Shown: positions 18,987 to 31,515 of the stretch, one piece after another | How positions within the stretch are numbered: the stretch's first letter is position 1 | Layout of the letters: each line of letters opens with the position of its first letter | NCBI RefSeq assembly: GCF_901000735.1 | Contig: NC_081541.1 | Span: 186,001 to 250,000 of the forward strand | From: Corylus avellana | Taxonomy: Eukaryota > Streptophyta > Magnoliopsida > Fagales > Betulaceae | Direction of reading: 5' to 3' | Length of the DNA stretch: 64,000 nt | Notes under the pieces: generated by a model | Told to the model about the DNA's origin: nothing | Seen by the model: the letters and a program-made list of their open reading frames with translations, nothing else | The model's database searches: none | Program-made: the position numbers and the translations under genes

Positions 18987-21551
18987 TCATCTTATGAGTA
19001 TCAAACCAATAGCAGTGACTATGATGGTCGAGGGGAGTCCAAATTTGAGATGGGTCCAAAAAGATAAATTGTACCCACGTGGAGCTTTGCGAGCCTGTTC
19101 ACACACTATTAAGTTGGCAGCTGATCCCAGTAATGAGAGGTTCCCAGCTACCGTGCTAACCCAAGCTAAGATGAGCCATGCCTTCTTCTTATCAGCTGCA
19201 GAAATTGCGGCTGCCGATGCTGCCACTCGTGCTCCCAGCAACAAAACTACACAGTATAAGCATGATTTATATATAAGCGACCCTCATCCTCATGTGTTGG
19301 AGCAAAATCCTCAAAGCTCAAAAATTCATATCAATTAAGTAATTTAAACCACATCTAAATGCAGCCTAGGTTATTTTTATATGAAAGAAAAAACAAATCT
19401 AATCAGAGATGTAGATGGAAAGGAACTTTAGATTACAGAGATATGTGGATGGAAAAAAATCAAATTTATTCTTCTGGTGAGGGATACAGTTTATTGAGAA
19501 AATGACCCAGGCGGGTGCCAACTTTTGTACAAAGGGCAGTTAAAGATACTTGTCAAACTTAAAGAATTGTTCAGTATACGATGGTGCAATCTCACTTGAT
19601 TAAGATTTGACCATGCATGAGAACAATTAATATCAAGTTGTCTCAAGTGCAGAAAGAAAGCTTGAGAACAAGAAAAAACCCATACTGGTTATACTTTGAC
19701 ATACCTAAGAGATCATATTCTGTATTCAAAGTCCAAACCATACCAAAATATATAGCATCCAGAAATCTTAATAAACCATAAATGCCAAAAAATGTTCAGA
19801 TCATATGCATTCCAAATCTGCACTGCTAGCAATTTCTTGGCATCCTTGCAATTGCTAACATAAAGTTGCATAAACAGACTTTACAGCCAGGTGTTACTCT
19901 AGGAAGCTAATTTTATATATATGATAGATCCAAAAAAGAAATAGAATGATGACATATAATAGAAAAAGACATGGAAGAAATACACTAACATACCAGTTGG
20001 TACATTTGAAGCCAAATTTGACAGGCCAAGAATGACAATGGCAAGAACTGCTATCCCGCTAACATGATCAATCCGTGCATAAGGCGCCATGAGGTCCCAT
20101 AGAGTTCTTGGGATTTCAGTTTTGTTAAAGCCAGCTACTGAGATAAACATTCCGCAAAAGAAAATCAAAAGCGAATAGGAGACCTGGCAAAGAAGAGAAA
20201 TCAACTTAAGATATTTTAAACTCTCCAACAAGCCATCCATGTAATTCATAATCTCCTACAAGGTATGCTTTAGAGTTTTGAAGTCCCATTGATAGACAAA
20301 GGGGAAAACTAATTGAAAAAGGAGAAGAGCAGCATCATGTAAATTTGCAAATTATACCTTTTCAAGGCAAGGCCTAGCATCCTTGAAATCAAGAACCACA
20401 AGAGCAAGTGCAGCAGTAATTGTAGTCCATGACAAATTCAGCCCCATGAGCAAAGCAATCAACATTCCTATAGTAATAAGGTAAACACACGGCTTCCACA
20501 ACATCCTTTGCCATCTAATGATCAAATTTTCCTTTCCTGCTGAAGACTCTATAGAAAGTGCATCTCTTAGTCTGTCCATTGATCTAACAACAGTCTTTGA
20601 AGGAATGATCTCCTCCCTTTTGGGAGGAGATACAACATTTTCCAGCTCTTTCGATGCACTAGAATTCCCTGCAGAATCCAACGTGCCACCAGGGACCCTG
20701 TGGATTTCATTCTCATTTGAACTTAACCGGTTTCTAATGGTCTCAACATGACCCGTGTTGCCATGCACGTTTGGAGAGCCTTGCACATTTATAGTTTCCA
20801 ATCTAGAGTTACACTCCTGAGAATCCAAGGATGTGACATGTGACATCGTGGCTGGTGAAAAGCGATGAGAATCCACACCCTCCTCTTCAACAACATCTAC
20901 AGCTGCATCTGTTTCATCCTTCTGAATTGATAACAGCCTCCAATACATGGATAGAAGAATTAGAGCATTGACAACCACTCCCACTAGCATTGCAGGGAGA
21001 ATTCCAATTAGAAAACTCCCAAAAGATATCTTACTCTGAACAGCTATAACCAAATTTTGGGGGTTGCCAATTGGAGTCGCTGAAGACCCAATATTTGCAC
21101 TAGAGGCCAGGGCAAGAAGGAAAGGTTGAGGCGGGAGATTATGTTGCCATGCAATTTTTAAGACAAATTCAGTTAATACCACACAAGAGGTATCATTAGT
21201 AAAAAAGGCACTTGAAATGGCTGAAATCAGGCAGATTCGACAAAGTAAGTCCTTTGGTCCTTTACTCTTCCATGAGAGAAGATTTCCCAAGTACTTGAAC
21301 ATGTCTGCTTTTTCTAGATAGACACTGACAACCATTGTCCCAAAGAGAAGACCAAGGATTGGTAGATCAATTGCTTCATATGCTTGATCTGGAGTTAGGA
21401 CTCGGAATACTACCATTAGCATAGCACCCAGGAGGGACCCAGCAGTCCTCCCAATTGGTAGAAAAGGAACGGCTGGGAAGACCGCCAATACCCAGAAGAT
21501 TGCGAAAGCAAATGATCCCAGAACCACTTTTACAGAAGAAGCCAAGGCCAT
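18987..21551 (-). CDS. LSI2-like silicon/metalloid efflux transporter (ArsB/NhaD permease family)
   Basis: Plasma-membrane anion-permease family; rice Lsi2 exports silicic acid and arsenite from root cells. Three coding exons on the minus strand: 21551-20358, 20183-19994 and 19246-18987. They have GT..AG junctions and conserved phase, giving 547 residues. The start [20 protein letters not shown] is the first ATG and has a good acceptor just upstream. Many hydrophobic segments flank a long hydrophilic loop (about 210-340) that is acidic and Ser-rich. Family signatures include [15 protein letters not shown] and [19 protein letters not shown]. The second half has [11 protein letters not shown] and [14 protein letters not shown], the mirror motif expected of a two-repeat permease. 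Substrate is inferred from family only; many eudicots transport little silicon, so another metalloid is possible. Confidence 0.9.
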
Positions 21552-23480
21552 CTTTGTAGCTTAGTAAGCCGTAGTCTTATTGTTATACAGTCCTTAGGGC
21601 CAACATATTAATGAAATTCCATAGCTGATGCCATATTATCATAAATCTACTTGACAGAAAAGTAACCTGGCCAGGAAAAACCAATTAAACATTATAATTG
21701 TGTGGAGATTCAATCTTCTGAATCTATCATAGATTCGATACAAAATTGTGATACTTGAGCAACATGATAGCAAAATTCATTGAAGCACAGTGTCCAACTG
21801 CTGGAGGGCAAATAGTAAGCATATAGCAAGTGCTAGGAAGATAGAATGCAGAGAGTTCTTGCATCTTTGGATTTATTATAAGGCATTATAAACTAACACA
21901 AAACAAGTACATAATCAAAATCAAGTAATATAGGGATTGACGAGTTCAGCTAACACTAACAATTAATCTAGTTTTTCTTCTTCTTCTCCTTTTTTTTTTT
22001 CTCTTATCTAGAACTCCCTAAGAGAAGAACCAAGATTGACATTAAAAGAAAATCCAGCCAATATGAATTTGTTATTTTTATCTTTGCAATACCCATTAAT
22101 ATTGACATTAACAGAATGAATGATCAACTATTTTCAAGAAATGTCACTACCACAACAATCTCAGTATTCCAAACTAAATCTTGAAAAACCGAAAACCCAG
22201 ATTCAGAAATTCTCTGCATATACAACAGATATGAAAGCATACATAAGAACTGAATATCAACTTCAGAGAAGGTGTCAGACGTACCGCATAACCCCACAAT
22301 CTTTATGAAGGTGCTACTTCAACAGTCATTAAATTTAGAAATAAATATACGATACCCAAATTCCAAAAATTGGATTTGGCTTAGATATAGTAAAAAAAAT
22401 TGGTAACATTTTAAGGATACCTAGACTTATTTCTAAATTTTTTGGAATTAAATCTAAACCGTTAAAAAGAAAGAGAATCATTTCTAAAAGATCTTGGCAT
22501 AACCTAAGCCGCCTTTTGTGTCCTCCATTAAGAGATTGACACAGCCTATCACAAGAAAATCAAATGTTAGCAAAACACTGGATCACTGCCAAATTTACGT
22601 TCTATTCCTCTTTGTTTTTTTTTTTTTTTTTGACATGCGAAGGGAAGGGAGGGGAGGGAGATTCGAACCAGTAAACTTCGCAGCGTGTGCGTAGTGACAG
22701 CCGATTGAGCTAAAAAAACACCACCACCGACCAGGCCAGGCACCCACCCCTCAGGACCTCCACTGCCCAGGCCGAACACCGCCGCAGGTTCTGCCGTTGC
22801 TCCTTCACCCAGGCTGAACCCCACAGCTACCACAATCGTGTTCGCACAGGAAGATTGAGAAAATCCCTTTTTCCCCATTCTCAGATCTCCCGGTGTGTGT
22901 GTGTGACAGAGAGAGAAAGAGAGAGAGAGAGAGAGCGAGAGAGAGGAGGAGGAAGCAATACCTGAGTCGTTTCTCATAGATGCTAGAAGATCATCAATTG
23001 ATGAGCGAGTGGGGCATGCCTTGAACGGCTTGGCATCACCCCTGCCATGGAGTATTTGTGATGTGTTCCAAGCTGTTGCTTGGATGGGTATATATCTGGG
23101 CCCGATGGTGTAGGGAGGAGTGGAGGAGTGGAGGAGAACTGTGTTGCAATTTGAAGGGTTGAAGATGAAGAGATCTGGGATTTAGAGTTTGTTTAGAGAA
23201 GAATGCAAATAGGAAAAGGGAATTTTCTCAAAGCAGCTCTCCGCGTGGGTGGTGGCGTTCGACCTGAGCGGCGGCAGTCCTGGGGCGGAATCTAGCCTGA
23301 CCGGCGCTAGTTCTGCCGGCGGTTGGTCTGGGCGCTGATTTCTCTCTCACGTTGCCTGAGGATAGTAGATTTGGCAGTGATTTGATTTTCTTGTTTGAGG
23401 CTAAATGTGACCCTCTCATTGGAGAGTACAAAAGGCTTAGATTTGTATAAAACCCTAGTTGGTTATCCATATATATATAT
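21552..23480 (-). other. 5' leader region of the LSI2-like gene with probable leader intron
   Basis: A donor CTCAG|GTATTG at 22962/22961 and an AG just before the start codon (GCTACAAAG) suggest a leader intron of about 1.4 kb. A (GA)n run (about 22907-22946) and a SINE-like insertion lie within it. Upstream, 23220-23345 is an unusually GC-rich patch with no recognisable product. This is inferred from splice motifs only. Confidence 0.45.
22615..22740 (-). mobile_element. tRNA-derived SINE-like element in a leader intron
   Basis: On the minus strand TAGCTCAATCGG (22712-22701) is a clean A box and GGTTCGAATCT (from about 22669) a clean B box, 31 nt apart. A pyrimidine-rich segment and an A tail follow (T run on the plus strand at about 22615-22631). 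No clear target duplication was found, so the limits are approximate. Box spacing and tail resemble the SINE at 17668. Confidence 0.6.
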
Positions 23481-23699
23481 GTATGTATCGGAAATGCTAG
23501 AGATCAGGAAAATTTCCCTGCATCTTAGTTCCCGACTGAAACCAAACAACAAAACAACAAACTATAAGAGACAAACAGAAAGGGGAGGATCCTTCCCACT
23601 AACTAAAGGGAAAGAGAGGAAAGGGGCAGAAGAAAAGGAAATGTGCCAAATGAGATTCGGTTGTGGCCTAACGTGCCACTGAATGGGCACAAAAATTTG

Positions 23700-24060
23700 C
23701 AATTTTTATATATACCTACTATAATACTATATAGTAGGTATATATATATATACTAGGGATGTTGCATTTCCATTGACCCGCCATGTACCTATTATATATA
23801 CCTACTATATATATATATATACCTACTATATAGTATTATACTATATATACTGCCGCCCATCAAGTTTTTATAAATTTGTTACTTTTTATATATATATATA
23901 CTAGGGATGTTGCATTTCCATTGACTCGCCATGTACCTACTATATAGTATTATACTATATATACTGCCGCCCATCAAGTTTTAAATTTGTTACTATATAT
24001 ATAAAGTAACAAATTTATAAAAACTTGATGGGCGGCAGTATATATACTATATATTAGGGA
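23700..24060. repeat. Shuffled AT-rich direct and inverted repeats
   Basis: A block beginning ATATACTAGGGATGTTGCATT and ending CCCATCAAGTT...TTTGTTAC occurs twice as direct repeats (about 23745-23880 and 23890-23995). The two copies carry different internal deletions. Part of it recurs inverted at about 24004-24050 (GTAACAAATTTATAAAAACTTGATGGGCGGC). Between them lie TATA palindromes such as ACTATATAGT. The arrangement looks like repeated template switching at microhomology. Confidence 0.75.
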
Positions 24061-24859
24061 AAAATAAGTAAGAAAACGACCTTACCTACTTAATTACAAG
24101 GCATTTGGATCATTGGACGTACAATTTTTGGAGCCAAATGCACTCACCAGTTTCTTTATTTTAAAAGACAGAATTATAAACGTAATTTAAAAAAGAAAAT
24201 TGAACAACATTTTGAGGCTTCCTATGCAGAAAGTTTACATACTGACCAACTATATATCACCTTGCCCAACTATGCCAAATACGTTGATATTCTGGTTTAT
24301 AACTTGCATGCATGCTCCATCTTTTGATTGTAATTTTGATTTGGGCTGCAGCCTGCAGGGACCTGTACCCTACAAGCAGCATTATGTTGTTCACCCATAT
24401 ATACCAATTAAGTGCTGGCATCAACTATATATATGAATGGAGAATATTATAATCTGCTACCCTACATTAATTGCATCAATCATTTCAATGCCCTACAAAT
24501 TTAAGACAACTCCCACAATATCTCCGCCAGACCAACCTTCTTTCCCTACCATATATGATTTTACAGTTTTCAGCATGAGGAAAGCAACGTCAAACTCCCA
24601 TGGTGCAGGTTTTTGTAGGACAAGTTGTGCGCTGTTGGCATGTGATGCAGCCAATTACAGTACTTCTTTTTTCTTTTTATGAATTACACTTCATGTACTC
24701 GCCTTGTACATGACTCAGATTCTCCAGCAAGTTTTTAGAATTACAGGGGCGTAGAATTCCTTCATTCCTTCAATTCATTCAAAATGAATGATTCGAATTA
24801 AGCCATATATACATTTAAAATGAATTAAAAAAACATGAGAAACTTTAAGACCAATTTTG

Positions 24860-25330
24860 AAGGTGGTTGGTTACCCCGTAGAGGTGATAACGTGGTTGGC
24901 CACCCCTTTGAGGTGATGAGGTGGCTCACCACAAATAATAATAATAATAAAAAAATGTTTTAGGAGGTGGCCGACCACACCGCCTCACCCTAAGGGGGTG
25001 GTCCACCATCCCAACTCAAGGGAGTGAATGGAATGATTAGCCAAAAAAAAAAAAAAAAGGTATATAGGGAGTGGTTAACTACCTTCAAACCAATTATATA
25101 TGGGAGTGTCAATTACCTCTCAAACAAAGGGTAAGAGATTAGTTAAACCACTCTAACCACTCCCTAAAGGGGCCAACCATCGCCTTGGGTGTGAGAGGAT
25201 AGTCAACACACTCCTACCACCTCTTTAAAGTAGACAATTAGCAATCCTAACCACTTTCTTAAGGGTGAAAGAGTGATCGATCCACTTCAACTACCTTTTA
25301 GGGTGACTGACCCTGCTGTTAAAGGGTGAT
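24860..25330. repeat. Degenerate GGTGGTTGGCCACCCC-type repeat block
   Basis: Variants of GGGGTGGTCGACCACCCC and its pieces appear again and again, spaced about 30-60 bp. Examples are GTGGTTGGCCACCCC (about 24892), GGTGGCCGACCACACCGCC (about 24965) and GGGGGTGGTCCACC (about 24995). They decay into AACCACTC-like units to the right. The same kind of core fills the middle of the foldback elements at 0.9, 18.1, 38.2 and 51.4 kb. No clear ends were found. Confidence 0.5.
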
Positions 25331-25528
25331 TGAATAATTAGCACACTTTTAAAATTATTTTTATGAGTAGTCGACTACCTCCTCAAAGATGAGGGGATAA
25401 TCAACCCTATCCAACCATCCCTTTAGATTGGGATGGCCTTTATTTATTTATTTTTAATTAATTTTAAATGCAAGAGCGACTTAAGATCAAGTAATGCAAT
25501 ACATTACTCCATTATTCTCGCATCTCCT

Positions 25529-25616
25529 CAAAGCTTATATGATGTGGTTTTCCCAATAAAAATTAATTAATTTTCATGCACCAAATGCTATGAACAACCA
25601 CACCGTATAAGCTTTG
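25529..25616. mobile_element. Tiny foldback MITE (88 bp)
   Basis: Arms CAAAGCTTATATGATGTGGTT (25529-25549) and AACCACACCGTATAAGCTTTG (25596-25616) are inverted with two mismatches over 21 nt. They enclose 46 nt of AT-rich loop. A MITE is the likely explanation. The size also fits a plant miRNA-like hairpin, with no evidence of expression. Confidence 0.5.
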
Positions 25617-26664
25617 AAAATAAAAAATAATAATAGTAATAATAACAGGATAATTTATATGATTACTCGCGACATAAACTAGGTTGTTCATTCGTAAAAT
25701 TGCAAGGGAATTTTAGGAAGGGAGCTTAATCCAAATATACCGTGCCTATATAAATATTGAATGCACTTCTTAAAAATGTTGGATTCGGATCACCTACCGT
25801 TTGAAGTAATTAACCGTTGGGATTGCGCCATGTAACCCCAACTAAATCAATTGGCGGAAATTTCGACTACAACTAAAAGAGTGGAAATAAAACTTGACGA
25901 GACACTTGGTTTTCTCACCTCCTAGCTCCTACACCCTACAAACCAAAATGAGAAGCACGCTTGCAGAGAATTGAGGAAGAGGGTTTATGAATTGGGCTTG
26001 GAATGAAGAGGAAACTGGAGCAGGCTCAATTGTCACGACTCACACAACCCACAATACGATGAGAATGGTCTCCACAACGCATCGTCCAGATCCAGTGGCA
26101 GATGGCCAATTGAGATAGCTTATGGCAAGCTTCAGGCGATTGATCAATATAGGAGAAAAGCATCGAAGCTGGGAATTCATGAAAAGTAGAATTGTATAAA
26201 AGAAGCCCCATCTAGAAAAGCATCGCAATCCCCAACCTATCATATATGCACGGTGCACCAGCATAGATCATCAGACAAGTCACAGCTGCTCAGTATGGAA
26301 AACTTATCTTTTTTATTATTACATATCATTATCACATATGAGACGAGTAATAATCCACAACATAATACCTATACGTGAATGATGTTTCTTGTATACATCA
26401 GGTAATGAAATACTAAAAAGAATGATCTATCAGTACCCACACAATATCCCAACAAACTATTTCCTCTCTGCATTGTCTTCAGGGTCATAAAAGATTTACG
26501 ATTTACAAAACACTAATCTCACCTCTGGCCTTTTCTCGCTGGACTGCCAAGCTATGTCTTCCACTTACTATTACCATCAGATTTACATCTGATGAATTAG
26601 TGATTTTAGCATCAGAAATCTTCACAAAGTTGTGGAGGTTAAGCCAAGTTTGACAGGCTGAATA

Positions 26665-29600
26665 TCAGCTGACCCCTGGTTGCAGCATTGGGAAGAAAGC
26701 CCAGTTGTTGCCATGCCTAGCTTCCTTCCCCGTTACATTTTCATTTGCCCACCACTCGGAGCCAATGGGGGGCTTATCAGACGCTTCACCTTTTGTGTTG
26801 TCAAAATTGAACTCTTTGATTGACCCAAGAGATACAGAACGATGCTTCCGATAGCTCTGCTCCTCCCCTTCCTCAGAAGCTTTTTCAGGCAGTTCATTGG
26901 ATGTTTCCCCAGTAGACAACTCGCAACAATTCTTGCTATCTGCTACTATCCCTTCTCTATCACTTGGGGCTTCTGCCACTATATCCTGTGAAGCTTCTGA
27001 CACATTTCTTGTAGGTGCCATGGATTTATTTGCAAGACAGCGTGCAACGTCTTCCCCAGTCAACTCAAATGATACTCTGTGATTAACTATAGTTCCATTA
27101 TTTTGACATCCATTTCCTGAGCTGGTGAGGGATGCCATTTCACAAATCCGGTTCTCCAGAAGGAAACTGTCTCGAGAGGCAGGGTCCATTGCATCAGGTG
27201 TCAAAGATCCAGAACCCAACCTCGAGCCCAACCCGGCACCATCTGGGGTCAAAGATCCTGAATTTAACCTTGAACCCAACCCCACACCATCTGGGGTCAA
27301 AGATCCAGAACCTAGCCTTGAACCAACCCCCACACCATCTGGGGTCAAAGATCCAGAACCAAGCCTTGAACCCCATTTACGAGCTGAAAAATGTTCAAAG
27401 CCCAAGAGTTTTGGAGCCTCCCCCATGCGGAACTCTAGGATAGGGTGTCTATCAGGGAAAGGAGTTGATGCTCCAGAATTTGAGATTGCCGATCCAGGTG
27501 ATATGAGGTGACCACCAGGGCTTCCTGGGTACTGTTGATAAGGCTGGAATTCATAATGGGCTAATGCAAACTTCAGGCTGGTCCCATTGTTTCTACGAGC
27601 GCGGTCAAGCGAAGATGTTAGCAGTTGAGCAAATGGCACTTCAGGAGATGAAGGTGTTGTCAGTTGCATGGATTCAGGAGGGGGAGTGAAAGGAGCAGTA
27701 GACGGTTCCGTGGTGAAGGTAGAAAATACAGGGGGAGAGACCAACTGTGTCTCATATGCATAAGGACCTACAGCAAAAATTGCTGCAGTTCCACCCGGTG
27801 AATAGGAATTGACAGAAAGAGAAGTGAGGGACAGTAATCCAGCAGGTGATTGGGTAGCAGAGGGAGGATCTGATTGTAGGAAGGATGCGGGAGAAGAGGG
27901 AGGGGCAATGAAGGGTAGTATAATGGCACTTGAGGGGGTTGGGTTTTCATTAGCAGGAGCTGCAGCTCCTGGAACCACTGACTCAGGAACAAGGATAGCA
28001 TGGCTAATCCGCTTGCTGTTTTTATGAGATCCAAAGCACCAGTAAAGGCTCCAGCAGCTTCCCCATCTTCTTTTCTGTATTCAGATTAAAAAATAAATAA
28101 ATTGTGAATGACTAAGAGTTTGAAAGGAATTAAGACCTGGTTTCTTCTCTAGCTTTAAGATCCACGATCATTTAGCAAGCAAAAATCAGAGACCAAATGA
28201 GGGAAACACAGCCAGAGTCCAGTACAGTATAAGCATGGGTACAACCCTCTTCATCACCAGACACATGCGTGTGCATTTACACAACAAGAATAGTTTGATG
28301 CACCCAAAGCAAATATACAGCCCTCACTACAACATAAGCATGGGTACAACCCCCTTCATCACCGGAGTTGGACATTCAGTGCCAACTTTAAAATAATTTC
28401 AGCACATGCCACACAACCCAAAATTGTCATCAGATGCAAAGTAAACCAGCAATTTTAGCTTTGCAATTTGAAAGAAAAATTAGTTCCAGTTAGCATATAG
28501 ATATGTTTGACAACACTATATAATGTTTCCAAGGTCCTGCTATTGCAAATTATGTGTTGGAGTGCTCCTGTAAAACAGCAGATGCAGCCTGGTTTAGTGC
28601 AAAGTTGACTGCAACAATATGAAAATTGAAGCAAAGCTTCTCAATGAAACTTAGATAGTTTGACCATTTCTTCTGATCCTAGAACATGTCATGTAAATTT
28701 GGCTTGTTCTGATGGCCATCAAAGTCACTTTTTCTCAAGGATGTCTCCCTGCATCCCCTAATGCAATAGTCTCTTTGAAAAAACCAATAAACAGGGCCCT
28801 CTATAATTTAGCTAGAAGAGGAAGAGGAGAAGGAAGAGAAAAAGGGGGGAGACTACCCCCATTCCCCTTTAGAGCGCTGCTTTTCACCCCCCAAAAAAAG
28901 CAATCCACAGGTTTCCATTCTAGGAGAGGATCCTGTTCCCCATTCTAGGTCATCCTCTTAAAGGATCATTAAACACTAATATTACTTTTCTAAACCCACC
29001 TTGGCAACGTGTCTCACAAAAAATCAGTGGGATCACCGCCATGACACAGCATTTCTGTTTTCATGATTACGGCAACCGAGAAAAAGAAAAAGAAGAAAGA
29101 ATTTGCAATCTAACCAATAGAATGCACAGACAACTGTTGTACAAGAACACACCCAATCAATTTCTACAACTACAAGGATAGATTTTAGTTTCTACAAAAT
29201 GACAATCTTACATTTTATACTTACTATTAGTTGATGACAAAACAAAGAAACCAACTTAACTGAGCCAAATATGTATATTAGGCTTGTTTGACTAAAAATA
29301 CTGTAGTTCTTATAAATTCTTCTTTTTTCCTTTCCCTCGGTTTCTCAGCAGCCAAACACAGCACCAAAAAGAAGAAGACCTAGATATTAATGAAAGCAGG
29401 AAATATGCCATTCACATATATAAAACGAAAAAACAAAAAGCAGAAAGCAATCCCTAAAAAGTACAACCCCAAACGCTTTATAAAAACTGCGGTAACTAAA
29501 ACCTCTACTAAATTGGCCTTACATAACCAATCAACTTAATCGTGAGATTTTCAAATTTGAAAATATAACAAAGATTATCAAGCATAAGATCCAACAGTCC

Positions 29601-30104
29601 GTTCAGTTTTTCCTTTATCCTTCTTCAACCAGCAGTTTCTCACCCATCAAACAGAGTATAAGAAACACAGAGTATAACAAACATGAAACCAACTAATCGA
29701 CATGACCTTTTGTTTCTTTTCCTAATGAAAAACATAAAATCTTTCCATTTCCAATGCAATTTCCCACCGCCAAATGGATTACAAAAAGTAACTGAACCCA
29801 AAATAAAAGGGGAAAAATCAGCAAATCCAATCATTTAGCTGATAACACTTTCCCATAGAACCACCAAAACAACACGAAACGCAAATCCAGCATATTCATC
29901 GCTTTCTCTATTTTCCTCATTTTCTCAGCTACCAAACAAAGAAAAAAATAAAATTGAAGACACCCAATCATATACAAAACCAACACATACATACGCACAT
30001 ACACTTACTGGAACAGTGGTGGGCTGGACGCGACTCTCTGCGGAGACGATAGCAGTAGCTGCGGCGTTTATGGTCTCCACGCTGTTATTATTTACGCTCC
30101 TCAT
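26665..30104 (-). CDS. Hydroxyproline-rich glycoprotein family protein (At4g25620/At5g52430-like)
   Basis: Two coding exons on the minus strand, 30104-30009 and 28074-26665, joined in phase 0 across a 1.93-kb intron (donor CCA|GTAAGT, acceptor ATACAG), give 501 residues. The start MRSVNNNSVETINAAATAIV and the conserved RRWGSCWSLYWCFGSHK block (about 34-50) match the uncharacterised plant family named in Arabidopsis as hydroxyproline-rich glycoprotein family. No signal peptide is visible, so the name may mislead and a cytoplasmic or nuclear protein is as likely. The middle is Pro/Ser/Thr-rich (LPFIAPPSSPASFLQSDPPS), followed by four tandem 16-residue repeats. The protein ends WAFFPMLQPGVS like its relatives. 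Function unknown. Confidence 0.9.
27187..27378 (-). repeat. Four in-frame 48-bp tandem repeats in a coding exon
   Basis: The plus-strand unit begins TCTGGGGTCAAAGATCCAGA and repeats four times. It encodes GSRLGSGSLTPDGVGV, GSRLGSGSLTPDGVGL, GSRLNSGSLTPDGAGL and GSRLGSGSLTPDAMDP. Synonymous and replacement differences between units show it is not brand new. The multiple of three keeps the frame open. Confidence 0.9.
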
Positions 30105-31480
30105 CCTTTTCGTTTCGTTCCGATCCAAAGCAAGCTCTGCCTTCTTTTTTTTTTTTTTTATTTAAAAAAAAAAAAGAAGAAATAATTAAAGAAAAAAGCA
30201 AAAGAAGCTGTTTTTTTAATTTTCTTTTTTGGAACTGGAAATCTACGGTTACTGAATTTTCCGGCTACTTGAAGCTAAGAGTCGCCGGGGAATGATTTGA
30301 TTCCCAGCCCGGCGAGATTTGAGAACACGGAATTCAGATTTTGATGATGTACACAGTACAGCTACAAATACAGCACCAAACTGCAACCATGACTACTACA
30401 TAAATGTATTTATTACAAAATCAATTCTCTCTCCGGGGAGTTTCCTCCATTTTTGCGCTAAATTCTGACCACGTCAGCGTGAAGGGATAATTAGAAGGGA
30501 CCCACGTCAAATTATTGTTATTATACCATGTAGTTATTGTCTTTATCTTGATTATTGTTATTATCATTTCTTTTTATTTTCATTTGCTTACCCAAATAAA
30601 TAAATAAATATCCCATGTATATATTGGATGAGGATCCTATTATTAAAGAAATTCCAAAAAGGTCCGAGAGACCCACTTTGCCCACAATTCTTTCTTTTAG
30701 GCTGTCCAAATATTTGTGAAATTTGGACACTTTAATAATAAGAGTTCCAATTTATTTTAATGATTTAATTATACATGAGAATAATTGTTTTGACTAATGC
30801 TATAGCCTATAGAGCAATGGCTTTCAAAATTACTATTATAATAATTTATCATAAATTTAATAATAATTTTAAAAGTCACATAATTTTTTTTTTTTTTTTT
30901 TTTTAAATGACATATAGCATTGTTGGTTAATTTGGTTTTTGGATTATGGGAAGGTTGAAGATAGCTTAAAATGAAAAGACAAGTACAAATAAGGTGTTTA
31001 GATTATAATAATCCACTATCCTTATATCCTAATAATGGTTGTACTTTTACATTCCAATAATAATTAGCGTCCTTAAAGTTCATACTTACGTTAATTTTCA
31101 ACGCCTTTATCGTGATGAAGTGGCTTCAATGTGTATATGCATGCACTAAACTTGTGAAAGTTGAGAATTGTATATCAACGAACGGGGGATTTTTATGGAT
31201 ACCATTATTAAACTAGTTATGAGCTTTTTTTATTTTATTTTATTTTTTTTAATGAGCAGAAATTTTATATGTATAGTTATAAGATTATACTGTGTACTCA
31301 CTACTTTTACTGAGTACTTAAGTTGTCCCTCATCCCCTGATCCCTTCCAAACACTAGATCAGTCAAAAAATTTAAACCCCAACCAACAATGTGAAACATT
31401 TAAAGTAGCTCGTGTTGACCTCTTGACGCGCTAGATAAGGCTGCTATAAACCAAACCTTTTACTTTCTTTCTCTTATTTG

Positions 31481-31515
<35 letters not shown>

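Larger units (their letters stand above)
24061..26664. other. Intergenic region between the LSI2-like and hydroxyproline-rich genes
   Basis: AT-rich with two repeats listed separately. The right part (about 26290-26664) probably includes the 3' UTR of the next gene on the minus strand. A GC-moderate patch at 25980-26280 has short open frames on both strands but no recognisable domain. Confidence 0.45.

Noticed and set aside
22567..22977. 136-residue frame on the minus strand
   Set aside because: It runs through a (GA)n tract, the SINE boxes and the A tail and starts at a non-ATG codon; it is not a gene.
26020..26264. Overlapping short frames on the minus strand
   Set aside because: No recognisable domain, no splice context and no repeat homology noticed.
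27125..27511. Plus-strand frames across the 48-bp repeats
   Set aside because: Antisense shadows of the repeat array, whose length is a multiple of three and keeps every frame open.
31168..31434. 88-residue plus-strand frame in the intergenic region
   Set aside because: AT-driven composition, no domain and no neighbouring exons.
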